A DNA stretch of 64,000 nucleotides from Dioscorea cayenensis subsp. rotundata (GCF_009730915.1 NC_052475.1:21448285-21512284); one strand, 5' to 3'; counted from the stretch's first letter, positions 23,240-34,692 are shown. Notes: generated by a model from the sequence alone, not told the origin. Made by a program: numbers and translations.

Positions 23240-24080
23240 GGGCTGTTTGGTTACCCGCATTTTAAATTACAGTGTAAGTCAAATTACATGTAACTGAAAT
23301 TACTGTATTTTAACTTACATCATGTTTGTTTGGTTGTCTGTGAATGAAAATGCTGCATTTACTTTTTAAGTGTTTGGTTTGATGTAAGTTAATTATAGGT
23401 TAAAATTATCATGTAAAGTAAGTGGTAAAATTACCCCTTTTTTTTCATAATTCAATATATTTAATAATTTTATTTAAAATATATTTTATTTATTTAAGTT
23501 AATGGATTATATTTATTTAAATGGATTAAGTTAATGGATTTTATTTATTTAAAATTTATTTTATTTATTTAAGTTAATGGATTATATTTATTTAAATGGA
23601 TTTAAGTTAATGGATTTTATTTATTTAAATTATTTACCCAATCTAAGTTAATGGATTATATCAATTTTATTAATTAAGGATTAGTACCCGTGTTTTCTCT
23701 CCTGAAATCTCAGAAATACATCAAAATAGTAAAATTCAAAGAATTTTTCATATACTTTTCTCATTCAAATAATTGCCAAAATTTATACAGTTGCCAAATT
23801 TCATAAATTTGCTTTAAAAAAATACAAAAAAGAACCATAACCATAATAATCCAAAAAAAAATAAATAAATAAATGAAATGAGATGTTATTCTCGGCGGAG
23901 GTCCGGCCGATAGGAAGGCATCATGGATTTGGCTGTAAGTTGAAATGCTGCAAAATGGGTCTTTCATGTAAATTATTTTACATATAAGTGATGGTTTTGC
24001 AGTAAACCAAATATCAAAAAGTAACTTTTACATGTAAAATATTTTACATCACACCCACTTACATCAAACCAAACATGCCC
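23240..24080. mobile_element. MITE (Tourist-like) with GGGCTGTTTGGTT ends
   Basis: Left end GGGGCTGTTTGGTTACCC; right end inverted, GGGCATGTTTGGTTTGATGT on the minus strand. Repeated (A)TTACATGTAA motifs lie inside both ends. The core has an AT-rich tandem tract (GTTAATGGATTATATTTATT units, about 23466-23640). Clear target duplication not seen. Confidence 0.6.
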
Positions 24081-24289
24081 TAAATGTAAGACTCGCTACA
24101 GGATCTACGAAAAAAAATGAGCTATACAATTACAAAACTAAGGCCGGATCTAAATTCCTCAACTAAACTTAAGGCAAGAAGAGGGTCACACTAACAACCA
24201 AATCTACTAAACCGAAAATACTATATATATAAAGTTAAAAACATGCTTACACACTACAAGAAAAAAATTCCAAATCAGCACGATAAAAT

Positions 24290-25250
24290 TGGTACAGAAA
24301 CAAAAATCGTGACAATTTGTTACTAATATTTGATACTGGAACTAAGAAATAAGTATCAAATATATGAATTTTTAAAAAAATTTTTAATTCGATGCCAAAA
24401 TACTGCTACTAAAATATATAAAACTTAATAATTTTTACATGACGAGTCTTAGAATGCAGAGTACTAAACATATTTTTTTAAAAACATAATTATATTATTA
24501 CGGGTGCTAAAATACTGGTGCTAAAACCGAAATATAATAATATATTAATATCGTGCTAAATGTCGTGCTAAAAATACTAAATATAATAATATATTGATCT
24601 AGGTGTCAAATACTATACAAAAAAATATAAATATAATATTATATTACTTCCGTGCTAAATACTGCGTACTAACTATATAAATATAATAATTTACTAAGGC
24701 AGTCTACAACATCTAGTGCTAAATAATATAAAATATAATAATATATTAATACTGATGCCAAAATATGATACTAAAAAAATATAAATATAATAATATATTA
24801 ACACCGTACCAAATACCGTGACAATTATATAAATATAGCAAATTATTAACATCGTGCCAAATACAGTGTCAAAAAAATATAAATATAATAATATATTAAT
24901 ACCGTGCCAAATATCATGCCAAAAATACAAATATATTTATATATTAATATGGTGCCAAATACAGTGCCAAAGTATAAATATAATAATATATTAATACCAT
25001 GTCATTGTGCCAAATACAGTGAAAAAAATATAAATATAATAATATATTAATACCATGCCAAATACGGTGCTAAAAATATAAATATAATAATATATTAACA
25101 CCGTACCAAATCCCGTACCAAAAATATAAATATAGTAAATTATTAATACCGGGCTAAATACAATGCCAAAAGTACTAAATTGATTAATGTCATATCAAAT
25201 ACAGTGTAAAAAATACAAATACAATAATTTTTTAATACTTGTATTATTTT
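24290..25250. repeat. CACTA left subterminal repeat array
   Basis: About twenty degenerate units of GTGCCAAATACNGTGCC plus AAATATAAATATAATAATAT TAA spacers. Units occur in one main orientation. The inverse-oriented partner array is at 31980-32340. Confidence 0.85.
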
Positions 25251-25460
25251 ATATAATTATTATATATATAATATATTATATAATTATAATTCCATCGGCC
25301 TGATGTCTCGGATGGAATTATAATTAATACCGGCTTGTCTTATCCTCTCCCTCTCCGACAAGCCGCCTCCATCTCTGCAACCGACGACCGCCAGGCCTCC
25401 TTCCTCATCCTCTCCTCCTCCACTTAATCCGATCGGCGACCACTATTGCACCTCCGCCTG

Positions 25461-25595
25461 ATGTCTCGGATGTCCGACAATCATCACCATTGTTGCCATT
25501 TCGAGGATTTCAGGTATGATCCTCTTTATGCCCTCAACTTCGACGACGCCTACCTCGCTGGAGATCTATCTAAGTATTGCAATTTCTTTACCTAA
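25461..25595 (+). pseudogene. Captured fragment 1: unidentified short ORF
   Basis: ATG frame of 44 codons in a GC-richer patch directly after the subterminal array. It includes HHHCCHFEDFRYDPLYALNF followed by DD. The HHCC and RYDPLxYALNFDD look is reminiscent of small uncharacterised plant proteins, but I cannot name it. A CT/CCTCC-rich leader upstream (25320-25450) resembles a 5' UTR, so this may be the transcript start of the captured cargo. A repeated phrase CCTGATGTCTCGGATG occurs at 25299 and 25457. Confidence 0.4.
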
Positions 25596-25805
25596 TTTTC
25601 TTCTGAGTTTTTCCTAATTTTTGTGGTGTTTTGGTTCTAGGTCTGCTAACGAATGACTATAATTTTGATTGCAAGTTGACAATCTTGGCTTAGAGTGCTT
25701 CCGAAGTGGTATTGTGATCTATAAACCTTTTGATTGATTTATTTCTGAATTTTTGTTGGTTTGGTGATTAATTAACTTTTTCTAGTGTTAGGGTTCATTG
25801 TCTAG

Positions 25806-26397
25806 GTATCAAATACTGCTTTCAAAGGAGAAGATGATGGTGGCGGAGAAGCTCTCTTCCTTACAAGGTTTTTTTTTATATAATTTTATTTTGGATTTTC
25901 AATTTTCTGATTTCTGAATTATTGTTGTCGTCTTGTTCTTGTGTCAGTTATTTTCTTATGTTTTTTCTGAAATAAGTTTGAATTGGAACAGATGAAGAAT
26001 ATGGTATTGGATCCAATAGGTTGAGTAAGATCAGTCGAGCATGCCTTGAACTTGCCTGGTTTGTTGACTTCCATGTAATGATGTTTTGAATTTAGGTTTT
26101 CATGCAGGCTGTCTCAGCAATTTTTTGGTAAATCCTCATATTAATGACCATGTGAATATTCTTATCTCCTTGTGAATTTTAAGAGGTAGTCAAGTGGCTA
26201 AAAACCATCTTGAATTTGTAGTTCAAACAATCCAAGCTATATATGGCTAGCATGTATTTTCTTTGAACTGCATACCTTATTCCTATCTTTATCTTTGTGA
26301 TATCACTTCTTGTAACAGGAGGAACAGAAGGTTTGTTTGAAAATAAAACAACAGAAATCACAGACGATGTTGTTTCAGTTTATTGCAATCAAGGTAT
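25806..26397 (+). pseudogene. Captured fragment 2: unidentified exon-like blocks
   Basis: Three blocks look spliced. 25806-25868 follows TCTAG and precedes GTTTTT. About 25992-26020 includes GATGAAGAATATGGTATTGG. 26315-26390 follows TGTAACAG and precedes GTATGC. Frames such as KEKMMVAEKLSSLQ and GGTEGLFENKTTEITDDVV are open, but I recognise no family. The source gene is unknown. Confidence 0.3.
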
Positions 26398-27114
26398 GCA
26401 TAAATCTTTTCTTCAAACACTACATAGGAATTACTCTTTATGCTTCATATTCAGTGGATGGTTCTTGCCATTGTGGTGCACAGTCCAGTGGACTCTTTTT
26501 GCTTTGTTTGTAATGTCCGATGGCAAAATAAGTTTTGAGTATCGGGGTCCATCAGCATGCTAGCTGAAAACTCATGATATAATTTTCAGTTCATTACCTG
26601 TTGGATAGGAAAAACTGATGGTGATCCTAATTTCTAATATATTCCTACCCCTTCGTGGAGGATGTGTATATTCATCCATAATTGGAATTCAAATACATTC
26701 GTCTATCTTACCAATTTGTCTTAGTCAAGCCATGGTGATGCAAAGGAAATAAATGCACATATAATGTGTTCCATTGAAAACCTCCATCTGTGTATACAAG
26801 TGTATACCTTATTGTAGTTTCTGAAACTATTCATATCAATATCATCTCAGAGTTTCTTAATTTTATGTACTTGTGCATTGGTTGAATCCATTAAGAAGTG
26901 ACCTTTAAGCGCCCTCTCATTTATTCATAGTTTCTTTGATGATCTTTCCCTCTAGTAGATAAGTTATTCTTCCATTCCATTAAAAGATTTAATGGCATGC
27001 CTTTGATAAGACCGCTGATGGCAACCAACTAAATTCATGCACTTGTTAGGTAGTTTTTGAGACATTTGATATGGACATTAATATAATTATTGTTACTGTT
27101 ATTGATATTGCCAG

Positions 27115-28296
27115 GAATCTCATGGATTTATGAAGACAAACAAATGGCGGGATACGATCGGAGCTTTTATCAACATTGAAGCATATGGAAGTGGTGGTCC
27201 TGGTATGAAGCAATTGATTGAAGTGTATGCTCTGTTGTTTTTCTTTCATTATGAGACTGAAAAAATGGCAGGTCAAGCAAATGCGGATTAAGCAAATAGT
27301 TAGTTTGTGATTAAATATTTATATTTGGGTCATGTAGTCCAAGGAAAAGCCCATATGACCAGTAGCTTAGCAATCAGATAGTTTCCAAGTTTCAAGAGTG
27401 AACTAATTCCTTTTTTTAATAGCATTCCGTAAACTTTATAACATCTAATAGAATTTCATCTATTATTCCATAAAATTTATAACATAAAATGGATTTTCAT
27501 CAATTATTTTATTGAAACTTTCCAAGTACTTTGTTAAATTTAACTAGCAGGCAAATCAGCATTATCTTAATCTTCTACTAGGGCTTCATTTGGAAACTTC
27601 CATTTCCGGTTGCTAGCTACTATATTATAATTTCTTTAGAAAATAACTACCAAATCTAATCTGCATGTTTTTAATCTTCTACTCAGAGCTTATATATGTT
27701 CTGTCTTAAATGAGCATGTATGGACTTGCATTTTTTATGTGATTTTTTAGGCTCTAATTTGATGTTTTTTTATTGTTTTATATTGCATTTTTACCATTTT
27801 AATCGTGCCATGCCATTTTGGTTTCTGGAGCACTCTTATGGAGATATCATTGTACATGATCTGAATGACAAGAATCCAGCAATAAAAGATGCTACAGAAC
27901 ATCCGCTATTAGTTCCACATTCACAGTTTCTACCTATGTGAATTCTATGCATAGCTTTCCATAATCTTCCCTATGAAATGAGTTTTTTGTTAGGCTTCAC
28001 TCTAGCATTTGGAAACCTGCCATTTGATTCTTCCTTTCTCACCTTGAGCTGCTTAGTATCTTTGCATAGTGTTATTGATGTTCCAGATGGTAGTCCTTTG
28101 TTGTACTTTCTATAGAATCAACTGATTGGTCCTCTGTTATCCATATAAGCTATTGGATATTCTTATGTGAGCTAATTATTTTATATGGTGATTTTACAGG
28201 ATTGCTATTCCATGTTATTGGGGTTCTTCTTGCAGTTATTGTTCCAGTTGTATTTGCTGTCCTAAGATTATTTTTCTCAAATTATTCCATGAGCTG
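27115..28296 (+). pseudogene. Captured fragment 3: ERMP1-like M28 metallopeptidase exons
   Basis: Exon 27115-27202 (after TGCCAG, before GGTATG) encodes ESHGFMKTNKWRDTIGAFIN then IEAYGSGG, the conserved block of the plant ERMP1-like M28 zinc exopeptidase that follows the catalytic glutamates. Exon 28201-28296 (after TTACAG, before GTAAAT) encodes LLFHVIGVLLAVIVPVVFAV and LRLFFSNYSMSW, a transmembrane segment of the same family. Intact family members are ER membrane proteases of more than 800 residues. Here metal-binding exons are missing, so no protease can be made. An open frame near 27812-27940 (FWFLEHSYGDIIVHDLND) lies between them and is unassigned. Confidence 0.75.
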
Positions 28297-28547
28297 GTAA
28301 ATTTTTTCATGAAAGCTAGCTGTCTGCAGTACCATAAATAAAATGAATTGAAAGGAAAAAATACAGAACTTGATGTTTATTTTAGCTTGACAAATCAACT
28401 ACGAAGTGTTGCATGCTTCTTAAAATTCATTTCTGGGGTTGTTTTGTGCTTATAAAAATGTTGGCCTTTCAATATTTAATTTCCAATGCTTACTCCTTGT
28501 TTTTATGAATTTGAAACTTTGCTTATGATTACAATGGATGTTTTTTT

Positions 28548-28682
28548 GGTAGAACATAAAGTAGAAGAAGCACTTTTGGCATTTGACGCAGAAGAAAAAA
28601 GATGTGCAGAGTTGAATGACTCTGGAGAAAATTCATCTGATGAAATTTCAGCTTATAAGGCAGACTTCTTAAAAAGAAAGGG
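28548..28682 (+). pseudogene. Captured fragment 4: unidentified charged exon
   Basis: Open block containing KVEEALLAFDAEEKRCAELN and a following stretch to ADFLKRK, ending before GGTATGC at about 28680. Strongly acidic/helical. Source not recognised. Confidence 0.35.
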
Positions 28683-28979
28683 TATGCTTGTGGATCAGCT
28701 TTTGTGGTTTGAATCTGTGCTTGTCTTAAGCTGAGCATTCATTGTCTCAATATTAGATTGCCCCATTAGCTACCTACTTCAGTTCTTGTTCAATATTATG
28801 TTAATTAAATTTTTCTGGGCATTGAAACCAAAATCTAGCTTAGTTTTTTCTGTTTTTGACAATCTTGAAGCCTTAGTTATTCATATTTAAAATAGGATGC
28901 CAATGGAAGAAAATACGCTAGATGCTAGACATATTTAAAATATATGCAACATTTTTTAATGTGTTCTTGTAAATTGCAG

Positions 28980-30055
28980 CTGAATGATGTGTTGAGTTTG
29001 GGCCGGCACTGCCTTTGGAAGCGGATGTCTGTAACTTGGAGCGGGTCTGTCTTTTTGTCATCTTGTTGTTTGTTTTTGCAATTGTTTGGTCAAATCCATA
29101 CACTGCTTTGCTTGTGTTTTGTTTAGTTTTTGTTTGTGTGAACAGTGCGAAGAAGGGGGATAGTGTTCTTGATTTGTGTTGTGGGAGCGGTGACTTGACC
29201 TTCTTCTTATCCCATTATGTTGGTCTCCATGGACAGGTCTCTTCTACTATTTTTTTTTAAATCATTTCTGTTAGTATTTTTAAGTCACAGAGAGATAGAG
29301 TATTTTGTTTTATCAATCTCTATTACAACAGTCTGAAACATAAAACAAAGTGCAAATTATGAGTTATACCCGTAACATAGATATCCTTTTCACTTTTGAT
29401 CTAGCGTTGGGAGTTGATAGCCTTCCATCAAACCAAAATTAATGGGTTAAACATCTTCTAGAACAGCAGCATCTCAACCACATGTTCTGCTTTCCATGAC
29501 ATTATAGGTTGCTCTTGAATCCTTTTTCTTAAACATTAATGCCCATGGCCTTCACTTTTATAGGAATGAATGCTACTTTTAATTGTGATCACGTAGTAAT
29601 CAGTACTCAACAAATCTTAGTTTTGGTACATTTCTAATCCATGAACTGCATGTTGATACTCATTTTAATAAAATTATTTTACTTCTCTCTATTTTTAGTC
29701 TGTTTGTTAGTTCTTGTGTAAAGATAACATGATGTTGGAATATTCCTCACAATGCACAGGTAAGAGGTCTTGATTTTTCGAGTGATCAATTGTCCATTGC
29801 TTCCTCCCTCAGGAACTAAATTGGAAGGCTTGCTACGACAACATTAAGTGAGCACCAATTTGACAACAAAAGCATAATAATTCACCTAACACATCTGATA
29901 TATGCTGACTTTTTGAATGCCATCTTTACATTTGGTTTACTTGTAGTTATAACTTATAACTAACTTATATGAGGCAAGCTCCTTGTTTTACATAAGTACA
30001 TTACTGGACTAGACTTTGTCGATTCCATTCCAAATGGATCGAAGGTGGTGCGTTT
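28980..30055 (+). pseudogene. menG: Captured fragment 5: MenG (demethylphylloquinone methyltransferase) exons
   Basis: 28980-29044 encodes LNDVLSLGRHCLWKRMSVTW. 29146-29236 encodes AKKGDSVLDLCCGSGDLTFF, the SAM-binding motif I of the UbiE/MenG family. 29760-29847 encodes VRGLDFSSDQLSIAS. About 30031-30055 encodes WIEGGAFDLPFP. Splice sites around the first three are good and the frame is continuous until 29810. There one shift separates SSLR from ELNWKACYDNIK, creating a stop. The WIEGG block has lost its acceptor. The chloroplast enzyme makes phylloquinone for photosystem I. Motifs II-III and the C-terminal half are absent, so this is a dead partial copy. Confidence 0.85.
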
Positions 30056-30099
30056 GATCTACCTTTTCCAAGAAGCTCTTTTTATTTTTTTATTTGTAG

Positions 30100-30575
30100 A
30101 ATCCGCCATCTGTTCCAACACTTGCTACAGTTAAATTTTCCAGCTGGTTAAGACGATCAAGCTTTTTGATTGACTGGCACAATTTTGGGCATACTTTGCT
30201 GGGTTTGTCCCATGGGAGAAGTCATATAATTGTGAAAATCTATCATTGGTAATATTTGATTTTTCTCATTGAAGCTTGTTTCATAGAGACATCACCTTTG
30301 GTCTTATAAATTCTTGTCATTATTTACTGGTTTTCTGTTTTCTAGGTTTGAGAAATTTTTTGGGAGGATGGCCGATGGATCCTTATGTGTTACACAGGCA
30401 ATGCAACATGAGCTTGCTCAAAAATGGGGAATCAAGTGAGTTAGATATTTGCAGGCATTTTCACCAGAAAAATATAATTTCTTATGCAGTCATTTTGTCA
30501 TGTTTCAGAGCCACTGTCCTCTATGACCAGCCTCCTGAATTTTTCCATCCTGTGTCAATTGCGGAGAAACATGAG
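30100..30575 (+). pseudogene. ALG1: Captured fragment 6: ALG1-like mannosyltransferase exons, frame intact
   Basis: Three exons, 30100-30248, 30346-30435 and 30509-30575, join in frame without a stop. They encode NPPSVPTLATVKFSSWLRRS, FLIDWHNFGHTLLGLSHGR, then FEKFFGRMADGSLCVTQAMQ and ATVLYDQPPEFFHPVSIAEK. This is the N-terminal half of the glycosyltransferase family 33 enzyme ALG1, which adds the first mannose to the lipid-linked N-glycan precursor at the ER. All introns have GT-AG ends. The catalytic C-terminal domain is missing. After the last exon (GAG then GTTTAC) no further ALG1 exon is seen. Confidence 0.85.
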
Positions 30576-30837
30576 GTTTACTTGATTCTGAGTTTGCTTG
30601 CAAGTTGCCTAATCTCTAGTTCAGATGTATGATCTTCAGAAATATCATAGTTGTTTTGTAGGTTAGGGAACAACATCTGTCATCTAAACAACATACGTGA
30701 TTGTGTTTCTTTTGGTAATTTTTATTGGTAAAAGTTTTTCATTAATGGTTGTAAAGTCAGCAGCTTTACTGTCAATTTGTGAGTTGATCTTTTCGAGTTA
30801 TAACCTTATTACTTTCATCTATCTCCAACATGGTAGG

Positions 30838-30955
30838 AGTTGAAGGCCTGAAAGGTTGTACCTCAGTCCATGTAATGGACAGATTAAGCCAAAGCATGTT
30901 TACTGGCCAGGTCGGCAATGACTTTTTCTTGAAGCCAAATAGGCCTGTGCTTATG
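30838..30955 (+). pseudogene. Captured fragment 7: unidentified exon-like block
   Basis: After GGTAG at about 30836 an open stretch reads VEGLKGCTSVHVMDRLSQSM and FTGQVGNDFFLKPN. It has protein-like composition and is bounded by a possible acceptor. I do not recognise the source. Confidence 0.3.
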
Positions 30956-31175
30956 GTTAGTAGTACCAGTTGATGAGGTTTATTTTCTAGAGTATGAAGA
31001 GGATTTCTTTACTCTCAATTTTTCTGAAACTTAAGCTTGAGTTACTTTTTCAATTGCAATCCTCAACTTATTTAAATGTTGTTATGGAAGGAACATGTAT
31101 TTATTTGTTTATAGAAAATAATATATTGCTCGTTCTCATCAATTTCTACACCATGCACAGATTCCCCCAAATCAG

Positions 31176-31621
31176 GTGCATGCCGACTTAAGGAAGTGCT
31201 TCCAAGCAAATGTGAGTGCTGAAGTTGCTGAATCAATCAGGATAATGTATGGAGGTAATTTTCCTCTATATTTGGCACCTTCTGTTGCATTTTTATTTTT
31301 TAATATGATTTTATGGGCATTAGTTCATTAATGTTGTGTTCATGGTTATTTCAGGTTTTGTTAGCAGTGCAAACTGCAAAGAACTAGCAGCAAAGCCTGA
31401 TGTAAATGGATTCCTCGTCAGTGGACCTTCTTTGAAGGTACTACTTTTCCTTTCATCTAATTTACATCAAAAACCATTGGAGAGGATCTGGTTTTCAACA
31501 CTCTGCTTGTCAAGATTAGTTTGTTTAACTTTCACTTGTCTCATTTTTGTTCTCTTTGTTTTCCTCGCAGCCGGAGTTCATCGACATCATCAAATCCGCG
31601 ACTGTGAAATCATCTACCTAG
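31176..31621 (+). pseudogene. TPI: Captured fragment 8: triosephosphate isomerase 3' exons with native stop
   Basis: Exons 31176-31254, 31355-31437 and 31571-31621 join in frame: VHADLRKCFQANVSAEVAES, IRIMYGGFVSSANCKELAAK, PDVNGFLVSGPSLK, PEFIDIIKSATVKSST and stop. This is the C-terminal part of cytosolic-type TPI. The phosphate-binding loop sequence normally YGGSV is YGGFV here, and VGGASLK is VSGPSLK; both are changes at positions that bind the substrate phosphate. Catalytic Lys, His and Glu exons are absent. The fragment ends the cargo and could give chimeric transcripts their stop and 3' UTR. Confidence 0.88.
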
Positions 31622-31979
31622 AGTGCCACTCTTAATGTTCATTATATGAATTTCTGGGGAAGAGACCTTGTTTTCTGTGATCAAAATAATCTAATTAAAA
31701 TTTTTGTTATGCAAATGTTATCGGCCTGGATCTTGTTTGTTCCCTAGCAACAAGGCTGCAATACTGAATTTTAATGTTGCATGTGGAATGGAGTTTTAAT
31801 GTTGTTTTGATACAAGTGTTTGTATAGTTATACTACATGATTTCCAATGTATATATAGGGCATCTATATGTATTGGTAATTCAATAAGATGATTTTTGTT
31901 TGGTAATTCAAAATTTTTAACTAGTGCAATTAAAAAAAATTAAATAAAATTAATTTCATATAAATTATTTTTTCCTCAG

Positions 31980-32340
31980 ATTAAACAAAAGCGTGCCGAA
32001 AGCTGTAACAAAAAAAATTTATTAAAAACTGTGCCAAATACTGTGAAAAAAATATATTATATAAAATCGTGCTAAAAATCGTGCCAAATACTGAACCAAT
32101 AAAACAGTGCCAAAATAGTGTCAAATGTAGAATCAAAGTCTGTGCCAAACATCAATGGCAATGATTGGCACAATAGTGAAAAACCGTGTCGAAAACAGTG
32201 ACAAAGCTCGGCATGGTATTAAAAAAATAGTGACAAAATGTATTTGTGACGGGTGCTATAGGCACGGTTAATTTTTGGTGTCAAATACAGTGCTATAATC
32301 AGTTTGGCACGGGTATTAACTCCATTTCCGTGCCAATTTT
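31980..32340. repeat. CACTA right subterminal repeat array
   Basis: Repeated GTGCCAAATAC/GTGCTAAAAATCGTGCC units, then inverted GGCACGG motifs up to the right terminus. Confidence 0.82.
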
Positions 32341-32374
32341 ACCGTGCCGATTTATGATTTTTCTTGTAGTGACA

Positions 32375-33309
32375 GGTTCATGCTTACAAATGTGTTAATA
32401 AATATAAAATGAATTTCACCATGGCTGCATGCTAACAACCTCATGTTTTACAAACATGGACATATAAATATCTAAATAAATTTTCTCACGAATGCATGCT
32501 TACAAATGTGTGTGGGTAGATATATATATATATATAACCATGAACTACACCAGGACTGGTTGCTTACAAGGATCCTTATATAAATAATTAACTAAACTAA
32601 AGTAGCATACTTAGGCTGCTGAATACTTACAAGAATGTATAAACATGTATATGAAAAGATAACTAAACTGACGCAGCATGTTTAGAAGACTTCGGGCTTA
32701 CAAAATGTACGGTAAATATACAAAGCAAGGTAGTCAGCACACCAACGCAAGATAAAATCAACTATGCAAACAAATATACAACCGATCTAGAGTTTAAACA
32801 TGAAACCGCAAATAAAACTTATGACAGGCATCCTTGGATTAAAGGTACAACTGGACAATGATCAACAAATTGGTTTTACACAAGAAGATCAACCACAAAA
32901 CCTACCTCTAAACTAGCCGATGAGTCGTCGATGGAGAAGTGTCTTCAGTCACCAAACTTCCAAAAAGAACCGAGCTGCTGCCTTCTTTGATTTTTGATAA
33001 CTCCAAGAGAAAGGTTGTTTTTCCCAAGTCAATCAATTAACTTAAAAAGATTCTCCTTAAAACTTAAACGAACTCATCTCTTCTAGTTTTGAAACCAGAA
33101 AATACCCTGGTTCCAGTCTATTAAAATCTGATACGTGTCCCCAATCACAATAGAAAAAATATAATAACATCACATGGGACACATGTCAGAATATAATAGG
33201 CTGAAACCAATATATTTTTGTTTCGAGAACTAGGGGAGATGAACTCAACTTAAACCCAATTAATTAGCCTAAGACAGACTTAAACTTTGGAGACTTTAGT
33301 CAATGAAAG
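32375..33309. other. Intergenic DNA with degenerate ~100 bp repeats
   Basis: Recurring GCATGCTTACAAATGTG / TGCTTACAAGG phrases at about 32385, 32500, 32560 and 32625, and again left of the CACTA element at about 24241. The transposon therefore landed inside this repeat tract. No gene seen. Confidence 0.5.
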
Positions 33310-33317
33310 GTCAAACA

Positions 33318-33610
33318 TTGGGTTCATTTTACTAGTGGCCATAAATATTTGTAATTTATATCGCTGCGATCACAAATATTTTTTTTTCGTAACCGGACGG
33401 CCACATAACTTTTCTCGTCTGTGGCCATAAAAATCTGTTTGGAGGCTATTTCAAGCCTCCACGTCAGCAAAATCGCTGGAAAAAACCCCTCCACATTAGC
33501 AAAATCACCAGAAATAGCCTTCAAACAGGCTTTTATAGCCACAGGTGTTACTGAAAAAAAAATTATATGGCTATCCGGTAAACATATGTGGCCACCAGTG
33601 AAATGAACCT
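33318..33610. mobile_element. MITE with 8 bp target duplication
   Basis: 293 bp with inverted ends GGTTCATTTTACTAGTGGCC / GGCCACCAGTGAAATGAACC. Flanked by GTCAAACA at 33310-33317 and 33611-33618. Inner hairpin arms (GGCTATTTCAAGCCTCCACG region mirrored by AAATAGCCTTCAAACAGG). The 8 bp duplication suggests hAT; a Mutator-like 9 bp duplication is not fully matched. Confidence 0.75.
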
Positions 33611-33618
33611 GTCAAACA

Positions 33619-34692
33619 CCCAAATACTGAGATGTTAGATGTCTGCTTATGCTCGATCCAAAGTAGTAGGACCAAATTAAAAGAGCATCAACATTTATAT
33701 AGTCGAAAGGCAAAATGCTACATTCTCCCTGCTAATTCCATCATAAACTTAATCATGCTATCCGAACACGGATCCAAACCCTTCCATTAGAGAAGCGATA
33801 GAGTATAAGATCAAGGACCGACGCTGGAAACGCTTTAAGGATCCATAAGAGCCGAGATAGAAGAAGTGGGGGAAGGTGGCAGCAGCGCGCGGGTCTAGAG
33901 AGGTACACCAGGCTTGGACAAGTAAGGGTATACAGAGGAAGAGAAGCGAAGCAAGAGGCAAAGAACAGGAGATCAATGAATGGCTCGGCTCAACACTCAA
34001 CAAACACAATAGCAAACAGAGTTAAAAACAAGGCTTAATCACGGGTTCGCACGGAAAATGAGAAACTTTAACGAATTCCCTAGAATCCGGGCTTTGAAGC
34101 ATTTTACAAACACAAGAGACGAATAAGCTGGGCCCATGCCACTCATGAGATAATAAGTGGCATTTTGTACTAAATATGTTTAAATTAATGTCTAAATTAT
34201 TCATAATTTTTAAATAATATACTATATATATATATATATATAATTATCTTCAGTTGAAATTATTTGTTAATTTATTGATTTTTTAAAATTAATTGTAAGT
34301 AACCAAAGAATAATATAGATAGCAAAGATAAAAAATTGTAGGGGTGTTGAGAAAAATTGTTTTTTCTCCCTGTGAGCGGTGATTGTTTTTTTTTTCTCGG
34401 TTTAGGGTTGTACCACTGCTAGTGATCATTGTTTTTTTATTGCAGTCATAGCCGCTTGTGATTTTATATTTATATATATATTTTTTTTATAATTGAAGTA
34501 GTTTATCCATCTTTTAAAAAAAATTACAGAATCAATGAAACCAAAACTCAATTTAATATGACCCATAATTAAATTAAAGGCCACTATCAATTTATTTCTT
34601 CCAAATTCTTAATGAGACTATATAATTGATATACATAAACTTAAAACCCAAAGAAAGAAAGTACTAAATAGTATGTATATGCATGATCAATT
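33619..34692. other. 3' flank of F-box gene 2; no further gene
   Basis: A GC-richer patch at 33760-34020 has open frames on the minus strand without recognisable domains. 34210-34330 repeats parts of the F-box flank module (TTGAAATTATTTGTTAATTT). Confidence 0.5.

Larger units (their letters stand above)
24252..32371 (+). mobile_element. CACTA (CMC/EnSpm) transposon, 8.1 kb, carrying captured gene fragments
   Basis: Left end CACTACAAGAAAAA (24252 on) and right end TTTTTCTTGTAGTG (to 32371) are perfect 14 bp inverted termini of CACTA type. A 3 bp ACA target duplication lies on both sides (24249-24251 and 32372-32374). Similarity of the two ends continues inwards (AATCNGCACGRTAAAATTGG). Both subterminal regions (about 24290-25250 and 31980-32340) are full of short repeats of GTGCCAAATAC, as expected of transposase-binding arrays. 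No transposase or TNPA-like frame is seen, so it is non-autonomous. Between the arrays, 25.3-31.65 kb holds spliced exons of several unrelated host genes, all in the same orientation. Confidence 0.92.

Noticed and set aside
25299..25470. Duplicated CCTGATGTCTCGGATG phrase as a target duplication of a nested insertion
   Set aside because: The sequence between has no transposon ends; template switching or local duplication is as likely.
33758..34015. Minus-strand open frame of 85 codons in a GC-richer patch
   Set aside because: Leu/Ser-rich, but without a recognisable domain, splice context or homologue in the window.
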